From Bacteroidales bacterium (lineage in GTDB: Bacteria > Bacteroidota > Bacteroidia > Bacteroidales > F082): 64,000 nt of DNA. Under the pieces are notes generated by a model. That model had not been told where the DNA came from, did no database searches, and saw only the letters and a program-made list of their open reading frames with translations. The number at the start of each line of letters is the position of its first letter. Position 1 is the stretch's first letter. The DNA lies in NCBI GenBank assembly GCA_030690365.1, contig JAUYGX010000140.1:1-64000 (forward strand). Reading direction: 5' to 3'. The translations under genes were made by a program, and so were the position numbers. Positions 33,179-42,382 of this stretch are shown piece after piece.

Positions 33179-33646
33179 ATGAAAAAGCTTATTCTATCAT
33201 CCATTCTGGTCGCCATGCTTTTTTCAGGATGCGACCCTTCAGGAAATTCCAATCAAACGCAAACAAAACTCCAACAAAAAGAAGCAACCATACCTGTTAT
33301 TCAATCTGATAAACTGGCTGCGGCCATGGGTACTACAACAGAACTGAAACTTCAGTTACAGGGAAAAATACTGGATGTTTGTCGTGGTTCAGGATGTTGG
33401 CTCGAAATGGATATGGGCGACGGACAGCGTGTTCTGGTTACCTTTCCAAAAGATGTTTACGTTGTGGATACCAGTGCCATCGGAAAACTGGGCATCGTAG
33501 ATGGATTAGCCACCAAGGAAATTATTTCAGTAAAACGACTTCAGTTGCAGGCTGCCGACGAAGGTGCCAGTGAGGAAGAAATTAATGCTATAACTGAATC
33601 TGTGGCTGAATATAGCCTTGAAGCTTCGCTTGTAAAGATTAAATAA
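33179..33646 (+). CDS. DUF4920-type lipoprotein
   Basis: The 155-residue protein has a lipobox (LVAMLFSGC, Cys18). A Gln/Asn/Thr-rich linker follows, then a small beta domain with LQGKILDVCRGSGCWLEMDMGDGQRVLVTFPKDVYV near residues 60-98, the DUF4920 hallmark. The CxxxxC pair could bind a metal or form a disulfide. Function is unknown. Position between a cytochrome c and the caa3 genes hints at a respiratory or metal-handling role, which remains inference. Confidence 0.75.
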   Translation: MKKLILSSILVAMLFSGCDPSGNSNQTQTKLQQKEATIPVIQSDKLAAAMGTTTELKLQLQGKILDVCRGSGCWLEMDMGDGQRVLVTFPKDVYVVDTSAIGKLGIVDGLATKEIISVKRLQLQAADEGASEEEINAITESVAEYSLEASLVKIK

Positions 33647-33706
33647 GGGAAAGCATCACAAGGGGATTTCTCAGAACAAACTTACAATTCCGAAATTTGG
33701 AATTAT

Positions 33707-33736
33707 TTTGGCAAAAGCATTCAAATTTTACCTTTG
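33707..33736 (+). promoter_or_regulatory. Promoter of the small lipoprotein gene
   Basis: TTTG at 33707-33710 and TACCTTTG at 33729-33736 with an 18-base spacer match the Bacteroidota consensus well. The leader to 33827 would be ~83 bases. Confidence 0.55.
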
Positions 33737-33826
33737 ATTAATATTTACACATCTGAATATCTGATAGATAATAAACCATCTGAATTTTTGGCATATTTTT
33801 TGAGAACCAGTTGAAAAATCGATACC

Positions 33827-34189
33827 ATGAAAAAATTACTCATATTGCTCTTCAGTTTTACCCTGATCATTTCAGCGTGTAAAAAGGATCCCTCCGCCGA
33901 TCCAAATCCCAACGTACCTGCTTCCATGGGAGATATCAAGGTGTCTTCCAATTTCGATTGGAAAACAACCCGGGATATTCAAATTACCCTGACAGGTAAA
34001 GTCTCCGCTATTATCAATGTTTCTTCCTCAAAAGGGGTTAGCTATCAAAAGGCCTTTCTGAAAGCCAATACTCCGTACACCATGAAACTTACCATTCCAT
34101 CCTACGAACAATCAGTGGAGGTGAACTATATGGGCCAAGCAATCAGCCTGGAGCTGGGAAACGGAACCCTAAGCTATCAATTTCAATAA
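33827..34189 (+). CDS. Small lipoprotein of unknown function
   Basis: The 120-residue protein has a lipobox (FSFTLIISAC, Cys18) and a beta-rich domain (FDWKTTRDIQITLTGKVSAIINVSSSKGVSYQKAFL). The FDWKTTRDIQI phrase often opens the N-terminal domain of LruC-type surface proteins. The next gene, 19 bases on, does encode an LruC protein, so this looks like the separately encoded anchor domain of the same system. It should be in the outer membrane. Confidence 0.65.
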   Translation: MKKLLILLFSFTLIISACKKDPSADPNPNVPASMGDIKVSSNFDWKTTRDIQITLTGKVSAIINVSSSKGVSYQKAFLKANTPYTMKLTIPSYEQSVEVNYMGQAISLELGNGTLSYQFQ

Positions 34190-34217
34190 TTAACCTTCCC
34201 TTTAAAACTTGAAACAG

Positions 34218-36416
34218 ATGTACTTTATACAAAAATACAGCACGATCGACCAGAATAAAAAAAGGAGTTCAGTATTCTATCAGGCCAACTGGTTTGCCCT
34301 GTTACTGATTTTCACCTTTTCATTTTCCATCAATAGTCAGGCTCAGGAATACCTGAGAGTTTATACCAGTGCGCCACTTGTGATGGTATCTGATGTAACT
34401 GGCGGTACTTTAATCACCGAAAATTTTGAAAGTTTTACGGTACCCCCGCAACAATTTAACTGGGCACCTCAACCAGGCGGATATTCCTCCTCTGTAGGCA
34501 ACTACTATCAAACAGCCGGACAATCGTATGTAAAACTCGACGACCAGTATGGCGCCGGAACCGGTAAATATATGTCCATCCGCGTGGGAGGAAAAGTGCG
34601 GTTGGTTTTCGACAATCCCGTTGAGTACTTTGGATTTGCATGGCCCGCCGGCGATGGTCAAAACAACATCAAAATTTACCGTGACGGCCAAATCATCGGA
34701 ACTTTTGCAACAGCAGATGTTATAGCCTTGCTGCCCAACACCAACCACCTGATTACAGCCGTAAACGGAACGCAGTATACTACCAATTCCTATTATGGGA
34801 AACCAGGTACCGGACAGAATTCGGGAGAGCCTTATGCCTTTTTGCATTTTGTTGCCACTGAGGGATTGGCCTTCGACGAAATTGAATTTGCCATGGGTGC
34901 AGGTGGAGAATTTGAAAACGATAACCATACCTTATTAATAAATGGTGACGCTGAGGTTCAGGGTACCTGGGTAGAATTAATTACCATTCAAACTCCTACC
35001 GCTAATGACGATAGTGATAGTGGTTTACCCGGAGACGCTGTGACCATTGATGTACTCGACAATGATACACCCGGTGATTCACCTATCAATCCAGCCAGTG
35101 TTCAAATTGCAGGCACAAACGGCCCGGGAGAATCGCTGACTGTGACAGGCGAAGGCGTTTGGAGTATTAATACCACCAATGGTTTTATCACATTTACCCC
35201 GGATCCGGCATTCACAGGCAGCCCTACACCCATTCAATATTTCGTGAGGGATAATGCAGGTTACGCCTCCAATCTGGCCACAGTCACCATTACGTATCCC
35301 GTTGGACCCACAGCAAATAACGACAATGCAATAACAGAAAAAAATGTCCCGGTGGACATTGATGTACTAAACAATGACACGCAGGGTACGAGTGCAATCG
35401 ACCCAACCAGTGTTACTTTTGTAGCAGGTACTGAACCAAATCCTGCAACGGAAGGTGTTTTTACAGTGAATGCCATAACCGGTCTTGTTACTTTTACCCC
35501 TGCAAACGATTTTACAGGTACGGTTACCATCGACTATCAGGTTTGTGATGTTAACAACCTCTGTGATATTGCCACCATTACGGTGGATGTAGTTGCAGGG
35601 ACTTCAAATTTATATCCTGCAACAGGATTTGGAACACTTGCATTTGAAGACTTATGGCCTGGTAAAGGCGATTACGATTTTAACGACCTCATTCTGGATT
35701 ATCAATTCGAAATCACCACCAATACCAGTAATTTTGTTGAGCATGTTAAAGGTACCTTTGTCATCAAGGCATTTGGTGCTTCCTATGAAAATGGCTTTGG
35801 ATTCCAGCTCGCTTCTGGAATTGATCCTGACGACCTTACGGTTACCGGATCGCAACTAAAAGAAAACATCATTACGCTTAGTAACAACGGTACCGAAGCC
35901 GGACAAACCATCCCAACAATCATTGTGTTCGACAATGCTTACAAAGAGATGCAACATCCAGGAATGGGTGTTGGTGTTAACACCGAGCCAACAGCACCCT
36001 ATGTAACCCCAGTTACCATTGAGATAAATATCGACTTCACTCCCAATACCTATACTTATAACGACCTGAACATCGGCCAATTTAATCCATTTATTTTTGT
36101 TAACAAAGTACGTTCGGTTGAAGTCCACCTTCCTGATTACCCGCCCACAGCACTGGCAGATCAGTCGTTGTTTGGGACTATGGAAGACGATAGCAACCCC
36201 GCTGACGGCAGGTATTATAAAACAGCTAATAATTTGCCCTGGGCCATTAACCTTTACGAATCGTTTGATTACCCCATTGAAAAACAGCAGATCGTTTGGG
36301 CATATTTAAAATTTGCTGCCTGGGCTGCCAGTGGTGGAACGACATTTCAGGACTGGTATCAGGATTTAACAGGATATCGGGACAATAGTTTAATTTATTA
36401 TCCTCCAATAGAATAG
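34218..36416 (+). CDS. LruC-domain secreted protein with cadherin/tandem-95-like repeats
   Basis: This large exported protein has a signal peptide (WFALLLIFTFSFSINSQA). An N-terminal lectin-like beta domain (~30-255) follows. Two tandem Ig-like repeats then begin TANDDSDSGLPGDAVTIDVLDNDTPG and TANNDNAITEKNVPVDIDVLNNDTQG. The C-terminal LruC domain runs from ~478 (FEDLWPGKGDYDFNDLILDYQFEI). Such proteins are exposed on the cell surface and probably adhesive; ligands are unknown. A TTG start three codons upstream is possible but ATG at 34218 is preferred. Confidence 0.8.
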   Translation: MYFIQKYSTIDQNKKRSSVFYQANWFALLLIFTFSFSINSQAQEYLRVYTSAPLVMVSDVTGGTLITENFESFTVPPQQFNWAPQPGGYSSSVGNYYQTAGQSYVKLDDQYGAGTGKYMSIRVGGKVRLVFDNPVEYFGFAWPAGDGQNNIKIYRDGQIIGTFATADVIALLPNTNHLITAVNGTQYTTNSYYGKPGTGQNSGEPYAFLHFVATEGLAFDEIEFAMGAGGEFENDNHTLLINGDAEVQGTWVELITIQTPTANDDSDSGLPGDAVTIDVLDNDTPGDSPINPASVQIAGTNGPGESLTVTGEGVWSINTTNGFITFTPDPAFTGSPTPIQYFVRDNAGYASNLATVTITYPVGPTANNDNAITEKNVPVDIDVLNNDTQGTSAIDPTSVTFVAGTEPNPATEGVFTVNAITGLVTFTPANDFTGTVTIDYQVCDVNNLCDIATITVDVVAGTSNLYPATGFGTLAFEDLWPGKGDYDFNDLILDYQFEITTNTSNFVEHVKGTFVIKAFGASYENGFGFQLASGIDPDDLTVTGSQLKENIITLSNNGTEAGQTIPTIIVFDNAYKEMQHPGMGVGVNTEPTAPYVTPVTIEINIDFTPNTYTYNDLNIGQFNPFIFVNKVRSVEVHLPDYPPTALADQSLFGTMEDDSNPADGRYYKTANNLPWAINLYESFDYPIEKQQIVWAYLKFAAWAASGGTTFQDWYQDLTGYRDNSLIYYPPIE

Positions 36417-36434
36417 ATTAACTCAGACTTTAGT

Positions 36435-36469
36435 AAAGCCGCAAATTGTTCATCAATTGCGGCTTTTTT
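36435..36469 (+). terminator. Terminator after the LruC gene
   Basis: AAAGCCGCAAATTG pairs with CAATTGCGGCTTT with one bulged A, followed by T residues. Confidence 0.85.
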
Positions 36470-36770
36470 AGTTTCAGGAAATCTATCCTGATAGTGGATC
36501 AATCGAAATGAAATGTGGATTATGCTGGTATGATCATCGTCCGATCAAAACAATCCAGAACCCATTTTCCCCTTGGAAAACCCCGATAGCCAGAAAGCCA
36601 TCCGGGAGAGCATACAAAGAGAGTTGACAAGACCCAAAGATCCAACCTGTCATCTTATGCTATATGTCACATTGTGTTCAAATTACCAAAAAAATAATTG
36701 CTACTATTTTTATTTAGTCTAAATTAGCGGCTCGAAAAGATTGCATAACTTAAAATACATTGAATTGAAA
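36470..36770. other. Intergenic region before the caa3 operon
   Basis: These ~300 bases hold no gene and no clear TAnnTTTG element. The only structure noted is a short TGATC/GATCA repeat near 36530. Promoter for the Sco/caa3 genes must lie here but I could not place it. Confidence 0.5.
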
Positions 36771-37571
36771 ATGAAATTGTTAAGAAGTACAGCCCGGGTT
36801 TTCACTTTGGTGCTTATTTCAGTTATTGCATTGTCCAATTCCATACAGGCCCAGGATGAATTGGGTGTGTACGAACATTTGGATGATACAATTTCGGATG
36901 ACCTGATTTTTACAGACGAATTGTTTAATCAAGTCAACATTAAAGATGCTATAAACAAACCAACCATTATTTCGTTGGTATATTATGAATGTCCGGGTAT
37001 CTGTTCACCATTGCTCAACGGCCTGGCTGATGCGCTCGAAAAGGCGGATATCACCATGGGCAAAGATTACCAGGTATTTACCATCAGTTTTAATCAGGTG
37101 GAAAAACCTCCCCTTGCTTTAAAAAAGAAAAAAACCTACGCCAGGCTTTTAACACATGGAGACACTGAAAACGGCTGGCATTTCTATACCGGCGACAGTG
37201 CCAACATCTTTAAGCTACTGAATGAGGTAGGTTTTAAAGTAAAAAAGGAAGGCAACGAGTTTATTCATCCGGGTACGCTTATCGTTTTAAGTCCGAAAGG
37301 GAAGATTACCCGCTATTTATACGGCAGCACCTATTTTCTACCCTTCGACATTAAAATGGCGGTTGCCGAAGCTGCTCAGGGCCGTTCGGGACCGACAATC
37401 AACAAAATGTTAAATTATTGTTTTAGTTACGATCCTGCCGGAAAAAAATACGTGTTCAATGTAACCAAAATTTCAGGAACCATCATCCTTCTTATCGCCT
37501 TTATCTTGCTGGCTACATTGACGATGAAGGGTAGAAAAACAAAAAAAACCGACCAAATTAAAAACTCATAA
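36771..37571 (+). CDS. sco1: Sco1/SenC copper chaperone
   Basis: This 266-residue protein has a signal/anchor helix and a thioredoxin-like domain with the copper motif [10 protein letters not shown] (C74 and C78) and a likely ligand His ~166 ([10 protein letters not shown]). A C-terminal membrane helix (~236-253) is present. Sco proteins load or reduce the CuA site of subunit II. It stands two bases before ctaD. ATG at 36771 is preferred over 36741, since the extra ten residues fall before the signal. Confidence 0.92.
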   Translation: MKLLRSTARVFTLVLISVIALSNSIQAQDELGVYEHLDDTISDDLIFTDELFNQVNIKDAINKPTIISLVYYECPGICSPLLNGLADALEKADITMGKDYQVFTISFNQVEKPPLALKKKKTYARLLTHGDTENGWHFYTGDSANIFKLLNEVGFKVKKEGNEFIHPGTLIVLSPKGKITRYLYGSTYFLPFDIKMAVAEAAQGRSGPTINKMLNYCFSYDPAGKKYVFNVTKISGTIILLIAFILLATLTMKGRKTKKTDQIKNS

Positions 37572-37573
37572 GA

Positions 37574-39187
37574 ATGACTGCAATTGCAAACCAGCCAATC
37601 AATTACCTGAATGTAAAAAAAGGGATTTGGTCTTGGATTTTTACGCTCGATCACAAACGGATTGGGTTGTTATATCTTTATTCCATTGGTGCCTTTTTCC
37701 TTACCGGTGTTATTCTGGGCGTTATGATGCGCCTCGAACTCTTCAATCCGGGTCGCGATATCATGGATGCAACAACCTACAATCAGGTGTTTACACTGCA
37801 TGGTGTTATCATGATCTTTTTATTCATCATCCCAAGTATTCCGGCCGTTTTTGGAAATTTTTTCCTGCCCCTCATGCTGGGAACGGATGATGTGGCTTTC
37901 CCCAGGTTAAACCTGATGTCGTGGTGGCTTTATGTGTTGGGTGCTTTGTTTGCCCTCTCGACCCTGGTATTTGGCGATGGACCTGCCGACACAGGCTGGA
38001 CGTTTTACGCTCCTTATAGTGTTAAAACGGGTACCAATGTCACAACCTCGGTGATGGCGGCTTTTATTCTGGGATTTTCCTCCATCCTCACAGGGCTAAA
38101 CTTTATCGTGACCATGCACCGTTTGCGTACACCCGGCATGACTTTCAACAAAATGCCCTTGTTTGCCTGGTCGTTGTACGCCACTTCCTGGATTCAGGTT
38201 TTGGCGACTCCTGTGATTGGAATTACCCTGCTGATGATTGTAGCCGAACGTGTTTTTGGCATCGGACTATTCGATCCATCCATTGGTGGCGACCCCATCC
38301 TGTACCAACATTTATTCTGGATTTATTCTCACCCAGCGGTTTACATCATGGCCTTGCCTGCTATGGGAGTGGTTTCGGAAATCATTCCTACATTCGCCCA
38401 ACGCACCATATTTGGCTACAAAGCCATTGCTTATTCGAGCATGGCGATTGCTTTTGTAGGCTATTTTGTATGGGGACATCATATGTTTACCTCGGGTATG
38501 AGTGGCTCTGCGGCCATCATCTTTTCGGTTTTAACCTTTATGGTGGCTATTCCAACCGCGATCAAAGTATTCAACTGGCTGGCAACTCTTTACAAAGGAT
38601 CAATCGATATTAAAGTTCCACTGTTATTTGCACTCGCTTTTATTTTTAATTTCCTGATCGGCGGTTTAACCGGATTGGTAGTAGGTGCATTGGCGGCAGA
38701 TGTACATGTGCACGACACTTATTTTGTGGTTGGCCATTTTCATTATGTGATGTTCGGAGGTGCCGGATTTGCCTTTTTTGGTGCTTTGCACTATTGGTTT
38801 CCTAAAATGTGGGGAAAGGTATATAACATGAAACGTGCCTACGTAGCCTTTGGATTGCTGTTTGTAGGTTTCAATATATTGTATTTCCCCATGCTCATTT
38901 TAGGTGTAATGGGTATGCCTCGTCGTTATTACGACTATTTACCACAGTTTCATACCCTGAACCAAATATCTACGGTAGGTTCATGGATACTGGTTGTCGG
39001 GTTGCTATTGATGATCTTTAACCTGATTGCCGGATATCGCAAGGGCGCAAAAGCCACCTCCAACCCATGGAATGGCATCACACTCGAATGGCAAACCGCA
39101 TCACCGCCACCCTTGCATAATTTTGACAAAATGCCCGAGATGCCAGAGGGCGGGCCTTACAATTATCCAAATGCAAAATCTGTATAA
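37574..39187 (+). CDS. ctaD: caa3 cytochrome c oxidase subunit I (A2 type)
   Basis: The 537-residue subunit I has 12 helices, heme and CuB ligand motifs ([38 protein letters not shown]) and the low-spin heme His in [11 protein letters not shown]. The YSHP motif in place of GHPE places it in the A2 group of heme-copper oxidases, which use a Tyr-Ser pair instead of the D-channel Glu. It is the low-affinity cytochrome c oxidase of the cell. Confidence 0.96.
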   Translation: MTAIANQPINYLNVKKGIWSWIFTLDHKRIGLLYLYSIGAFFLTGVILGVMMRLELFNPGRDIMDATTYNQVFTLHGVIMIFLFIIPSIPAVFGNFFLPLMLGTDDVAFPRLNLMSWWLYVLGALFALSTLVFGDGPADTGWTFYAPYSVKTGTNVTTSVMAAFILGFSSILTGLNFIVTMHRLRTPGMTFNKMPLFAWSLYATSWIQVLATPVIGITLLMIVAERVFGIGLFDPSIGGDPILYQHLFWIYSHPAVYIMALPAMGVVSEIIPTFAQRTIFGYKAIAYSSMAIAFVGYFVWGHHMFTSGMSGSAAIIFSVLTFMVAIPTAIKVFNWLATLYKGSIDIKVPLLFALAFIFNFLIGGLTGLVVGALAADVHVHDTYFVVGHFHYVMFGGAGFAFFGALHYWFPKMWGKVYNMKRAYVAFGLLFVGFNILYFPMLILGVMGMPRRYYDYLPQFHTLNQISTVGSWILVVGLLLMIFNLIAGYRKGAKATSNPWNGITLEWQTASPPPLHNFDKMPEMPEGGPYNYPNAKSV

Positions 39188-39196
39188 AGTCAACCT

Positions 39197-39820
39197 ATGA
39201 ACCATTCATTTACACTCCCTAACTCTGGGCATAATTACGATGCCAAAGCTTCAAAAATGGGTATGTGGCTCTTCCTGTACACCGAACTTCTCCTTTTTGG
39301 AGGTCTGTTTCTGGTATATATGGTGTACCGTTCGTTAAATCAAACTGACTTTCTGCTGGCTTCATTCAACCTGAATGTATGGATGGGAACTGCCAATACC
39401 ATCGTGTTGCTAACCAGTAGTATGACTGTTGCCATGGCCATCTCGGCCCTCCAGATGGGCGATGCCAAAAAATCCATCACCTTGTTGGTTCTCACCATCA
39501 GTGCGGCCTTGATCTTCCTGGTAGTCAAATACTTTGAGTGGTCGGCCAAATTTGAACACGGGTTATTCCCCGGCATGGATCATTTTAACCAACTTCCCAA
39601 CGGCGAAAAACTCTATTTCTATCTTTATTTTTTTATGACGGGTTTGCATGGTTTGCATGTTATTATAGGAGGTTTATTCATATTAGTGGTCATCAATAAA
39701 ATAAAGAATGGCAAAGTGAATAAAAACAGATACCAGTTACTTGAAAATTCAGGTTTATACTGGCATCTCGTCGATTTAATCTGGATATATTTATTTCCGT
39801 TATTTTATTTAATACACTAA
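39197..39820 (+). CDS. ctaE: Cytochrome c oxidase subunit III
   Basis: This 207-residue protein has five helices and the conserved GLHGLHVIIGGLF and SGLYWHLVDLIWIYLFPLFYL motifs of subunit III. It is a short five-helix form, normal in many bacteria. It lies 9 bases after ctaD and 2 bases before the subunit IV gene. Confidence 0.95.
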   Translation: MNHSFTLPNSGHNYDAKASKMGMWLFLYTELLLFGGLFLVYMVYRSLNQTDFLLASFNLNVWMGTANTIVLLTSSMTVAMAISALQMGDAKKSITLLVLTISAALIFLVVKYFEWSAKFEHGLFPGMDHFNQLPNGEKLYFYLYFFMTGLHGLHVIIGGLFILVVINKIKNGKVNKNRYQLLENSGLYWHLVDLIWIYLFPLFYLIH

Positions 39821-39822
39821 CT

Positions 39823-40134
39823 ATGAAGGATCAACATTCCATTGAGGATTCGCATGTGGAACATATCACAAGCTATCGGGAACATTTTGGTACCTGGGTA
39901 GGACTCATTCTCCTGACCCTGATGACGGTATTTATTTCGGTTTTTGGTGCCGATTTGCGTACGCTTACAGTCGCCACCGCCCTGCTGATTGCAACGGTAA
40001 AATCATTGGTGGTAGGATATTATTTTATGCACCTGAAATACGATCCTCAAATTTACCGCGTGATGATGATCATTGTGATGTCATTGTTTGTTTTCTTTTT
40101 ATTCATGGTTATTTTAGACTACTTAACACGTTAA
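39823..40134 (+). CDS. ctaF: Cytochrome c oxidase subunit IV
   Basis: This 103-residue protein has three helices and the motif TVKSLVVGYYFMHLKYDPQIYR found in bacterial subunit IV (COX4_pro_2). It is a small structural subunit, in the normal place between III and II in this operon. Confidence 0.9.
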   Translation: MKDQHSIEDSHVEHITSYREHFGTWVGLILLTLMTVFISVFGADLRTLTVATALLIATVKSLVVGYYFMHLKYDPQIYRVMMIIVMSLFVFFLFMVILDYLTR

Positions 40135-40140
40135 AAGTTT

Positions 40141-41046
40141 ATGAATGCTTCAAATTTTGTTGAAGGTGTTGATTTTACACTCTATTTAATTCTGGGCATT
40201 TCTGTCTTTTTTCTGGTTGGTATTACTTCCACCATGATTTATTTCCTGGTCAGATACCGAAAAAAGAGAAATCCCGTGGCCACCAATATCGAAGGACATA
40301 TGGGCCTCGAAATCATTTGGACGGTAATTCCTACCATACTGGTCATCGTCATGTTTTACTATGGATGGACAGGTTACAAGCCCATGCTCACAGCACCCGA
40401 TGATGCCATGGTTATCGAAGCCACCGGGCAGATGTGGAAATGGTCGTTCAAATATCCGGATGGCCGGGTTTCTGATTCACTGGTACTCCCTATTGACGAA
40501 CCGGTTAAGCTCAATTTGAAAAGTCCCGATGTACTTCACAGTTTGTATATTCCTGCATTCCGACTTAAACATGACGTGGTTCCCGGAGGCAGCAACACCA
40601 TGTGGTTCATTCCACAAAAGCTGGGTTCCTACGATATTCTATGTGCAGAATATTGTGGGCAATTACACTCGTATATGCTGAGTACTGTTTCCGTGGTGAG
40701 AGAAGATGAATACGCTGCCTGGCTTAAAAGCAGTCCTGATTTAAGCAACGAACCGGCCGGTTTAACCCTGATGAAAAAAAATGCCTGCATTTCGTGTCAT
40801 ATGACAGATGGTACACGATTGGTCGGACCTAGTTTTAAAGGATTGTTGGGACGTCAGGAAAAAGTACTGATTGACGGAAAGGAACAATCCATTATTGTGG
40901 ACCGCGAATTTATCAAACAATCCATCATAGAACCCAATGCAGCCATTACGGTATCGTATCAACCCGGCCTGATGACACCCTACAAGGACATTTTATCAGA
41001 TGAGGACATCAATAAAATAATCGATTACATTCAAACCTTGAAATAA
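40141..41046 (+). CDS. ctaC: Cytochrome c oxidase subunit II with fused cytochrome c
   Basis: This 301-residue protein has two helices (~15-38, ~62-80), a cupredoxin domain with the CuA motif CAEYCGQLHSYM (~171-182), and a C-terminal cytochrome c domain with CISCH (~216) and distal Met in PGLMTPYKD. The fusion defines a caa3-type oxidase, which can take electrons without a separate soluble cytochrome. It comes last of the four subunits, before the heme O synthase. Confidence 0.95.
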   Translation: MNASNFVEGVDFTLYLILGISVFFLVGITSTMIYFLVRYRKKRNPVATNIEGHMGLEIIWTVIPTILVIVMFYYGWTGYKPMLTAPDDAMVIEATGQMWKWSFKYPDGRVSDSLVLPIDEPVKLNLKSPDVLHSLYIPAFRLKHDVVPGGSNTMWFIPQKLGSYDILCAEYCGQLHSYMLSTVSVVREDEYAAWLKSSPDLSNEPAGLTLMKKNACISCHMTDGTRLVGPSFKGLLGRQEKVLIDGKEQSIIVDREFIKQSIIEPNAAITVSYQPGLMTPYKDILSDEDINKIIDYIQTLK

Positions 41047-41056
41047 TTGGATTCCA

Positions 41057-41914
41057 ATGGATAAGCTAAAATTGTTGCTGGAAATAAATAAAGTCAGGAT
41101 CACTTTTGCGGTGACACTGACCATGTTGGCCGGTTATGCACTCGCAAAAAACGCCATCGACACCGGTGTGATTTTGCCCATGCTGGGTATATTTATCCTG
41201 GCCTGCGGATCGGCAGCGTTAAATCATTACCAGGACAAAGATCGGGATGCGTTAATGAAACGTACCATGAAACGCCCCATCCCTTCCGGAAAAATGAGTG
41301 GAACGGCTGTTTTGATGGTTTCACTTATCGAGATTGTTACAGGAACCTACCTGATTTATATTGGCAGTAATTTCCTGGCAGCCCAGCTTGGTATACTTGC
41401 ACTTATCTGGTACAATGGCATTTACACCCCACTGAAACGCAAAACAGCTGTCGCGGTAATTCCGGGAAGCATTATCGGTTCTATTCCGCCGATGGTGGGC
41501 TGGGTAGCAGGTGGAGGATCACTAACCGATCCTCGGTTGCTTGTTCTGGCATTCTTTTTCTTTGTATGGCAGGTTCCGCACTTTTGGTTGCTTATGCTCA
41601 ATTATGGTAAAGAATACGAAGAAGCAGGTTATCCATCCATTACAGCCAAAATCAGTAAACAACAAATTAAAAACGCCACTTTTATTTGGACGGCCGCTAC
41701 AGCTGTTGCCGCATTAATGCTACCAGTTTACGGACTGGTTTCCACGTTATTTTTTAAAATCATTATTGTGGTGGCTGCTACCTGGCTTGTGGTTGTTTTT
41801 ACTCCGCTGTTGCAATCCAGAAAACAAGAGTTCAATCCATTCTATTATTTTATGCGAATTAATTACTTTGTGTTGGTGATGATTATCACCCTGAGTATCG
41901 ATCCCTTGCTCTAG
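41057..41914 (+). CDS. ctaB: Protoheme IX farnesyltransferase (heme O synthase)
   Basis: This 285-residue UbiA-family prenyltransferase has the Asp-rich motif NHYQDKDRDALMKRTMKRPIPSGKMS (~54-79) and the second motif YGKEYEEAGYPSI. It farnesylates heme B to heme O, a precursor of heme A needed by the caa3 oxidase upstream. A following heme A synthase gene (ctaA) is not in the window. Confidence 0.94.
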   Translation: MDKLKLLLEINKVRITFAVTLTMLAGYALAKNAIDTGVILPMLGIFILACGSAALNHYQDKDRDALMKRTMKRPIPSGKMSGTAVLMVSLIEIVTGTYLIYIGSNFLAAQLGILALIWYNGIYTPLKRKTAVAVIPGSIIGSIPPMVGWVAGGGSLTDPRLLVLAFFFFVWQVPHFWLLMLNYGKEYEEAGYPSITAKISKQQIKNATFIWTAATAVAALMLPVYGLVSTLFFKIIIVVAATWLVVVFTPLLQSRKQEFNPFYYFMRINYFVLVMIITLSIDPLL

Positions 41915-42134
41915 CAAAAAGTGGTTGGTCTTTTTTTGCATTTTTCTATCGTAACTTATTCTTGTCATCTGTTAGACGGATAAACCCTTGCTTTGCGCAA
42001 TCCGCTATACTAACTAACTGGCTTTTGGGGTCACTAATTGGTTCATTTTAAGATGAATCGAATAAATCAATCTGATTTTCCCACCATAATAAAAATAATT
42101 AACATAATTTTAACATTTATTGTATAATAAATCA

Positions 42135-42153
42135 TATATTTGAGCACTCAAAT
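42135..42153 (+). promoter_or_regulatory. cydAB operon promoter with palindrome at the start
   Basis: TATATTTG (42135-42142) matches TAnnTTTG. It overlaps the perfect repeat ATTTGAG-CA-CTCAAAT (42138-42153), which reaches the expected start site. The 251-base gap around it is otherwise AT-rich. A regulator bound to the palindrome would set bd oxidase expression. Confidence 0.5.
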
Positions 42154-42165
42154 ACCTATACAAGT

Positions 42166-42378
42166 ATGACCACGGTTAAACGTATAATCAATTTCTATAT
42201 AGAAGGCTTTCGCAGCATGACTGTTGGAAAGAAATTGTGGCTCATCATCTTTATCAAGCTGTTTATCATGTTTGCGATACTAAAGCTGTTCTTCTTCCCC
42301 AACTTCCTACAAACCAACTTCAGCACCGATCAGGAACGCAGTGATTATGTTATCGAACAATTAATTAATAAAAAGTAG
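42166..42378 (+). CDS. DUF4492 small protein of cytochrome bd operon
   Basis: This 70-residue protein has one strong helix (KLWLIIFIKLFIMFAILKLFFF) and an N-terminal amphipathic segment (RIINFYIEGFRSMTVGKK). DUF4492 proteins regularly precede cydA in Bacteroidota. It is 4 bases before cydA and could be a small structural subunit of the bd oxidase; this is inference from position. Confidence 0.85.
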   Translation: MTTVKRIINFYIEGFRSMTVGKKLWLIIFIKLFIMFAILKLFFFPNFLQTNFSTDQERSDYVIEQLINKK

Positions 42379-42382
42379 TATT

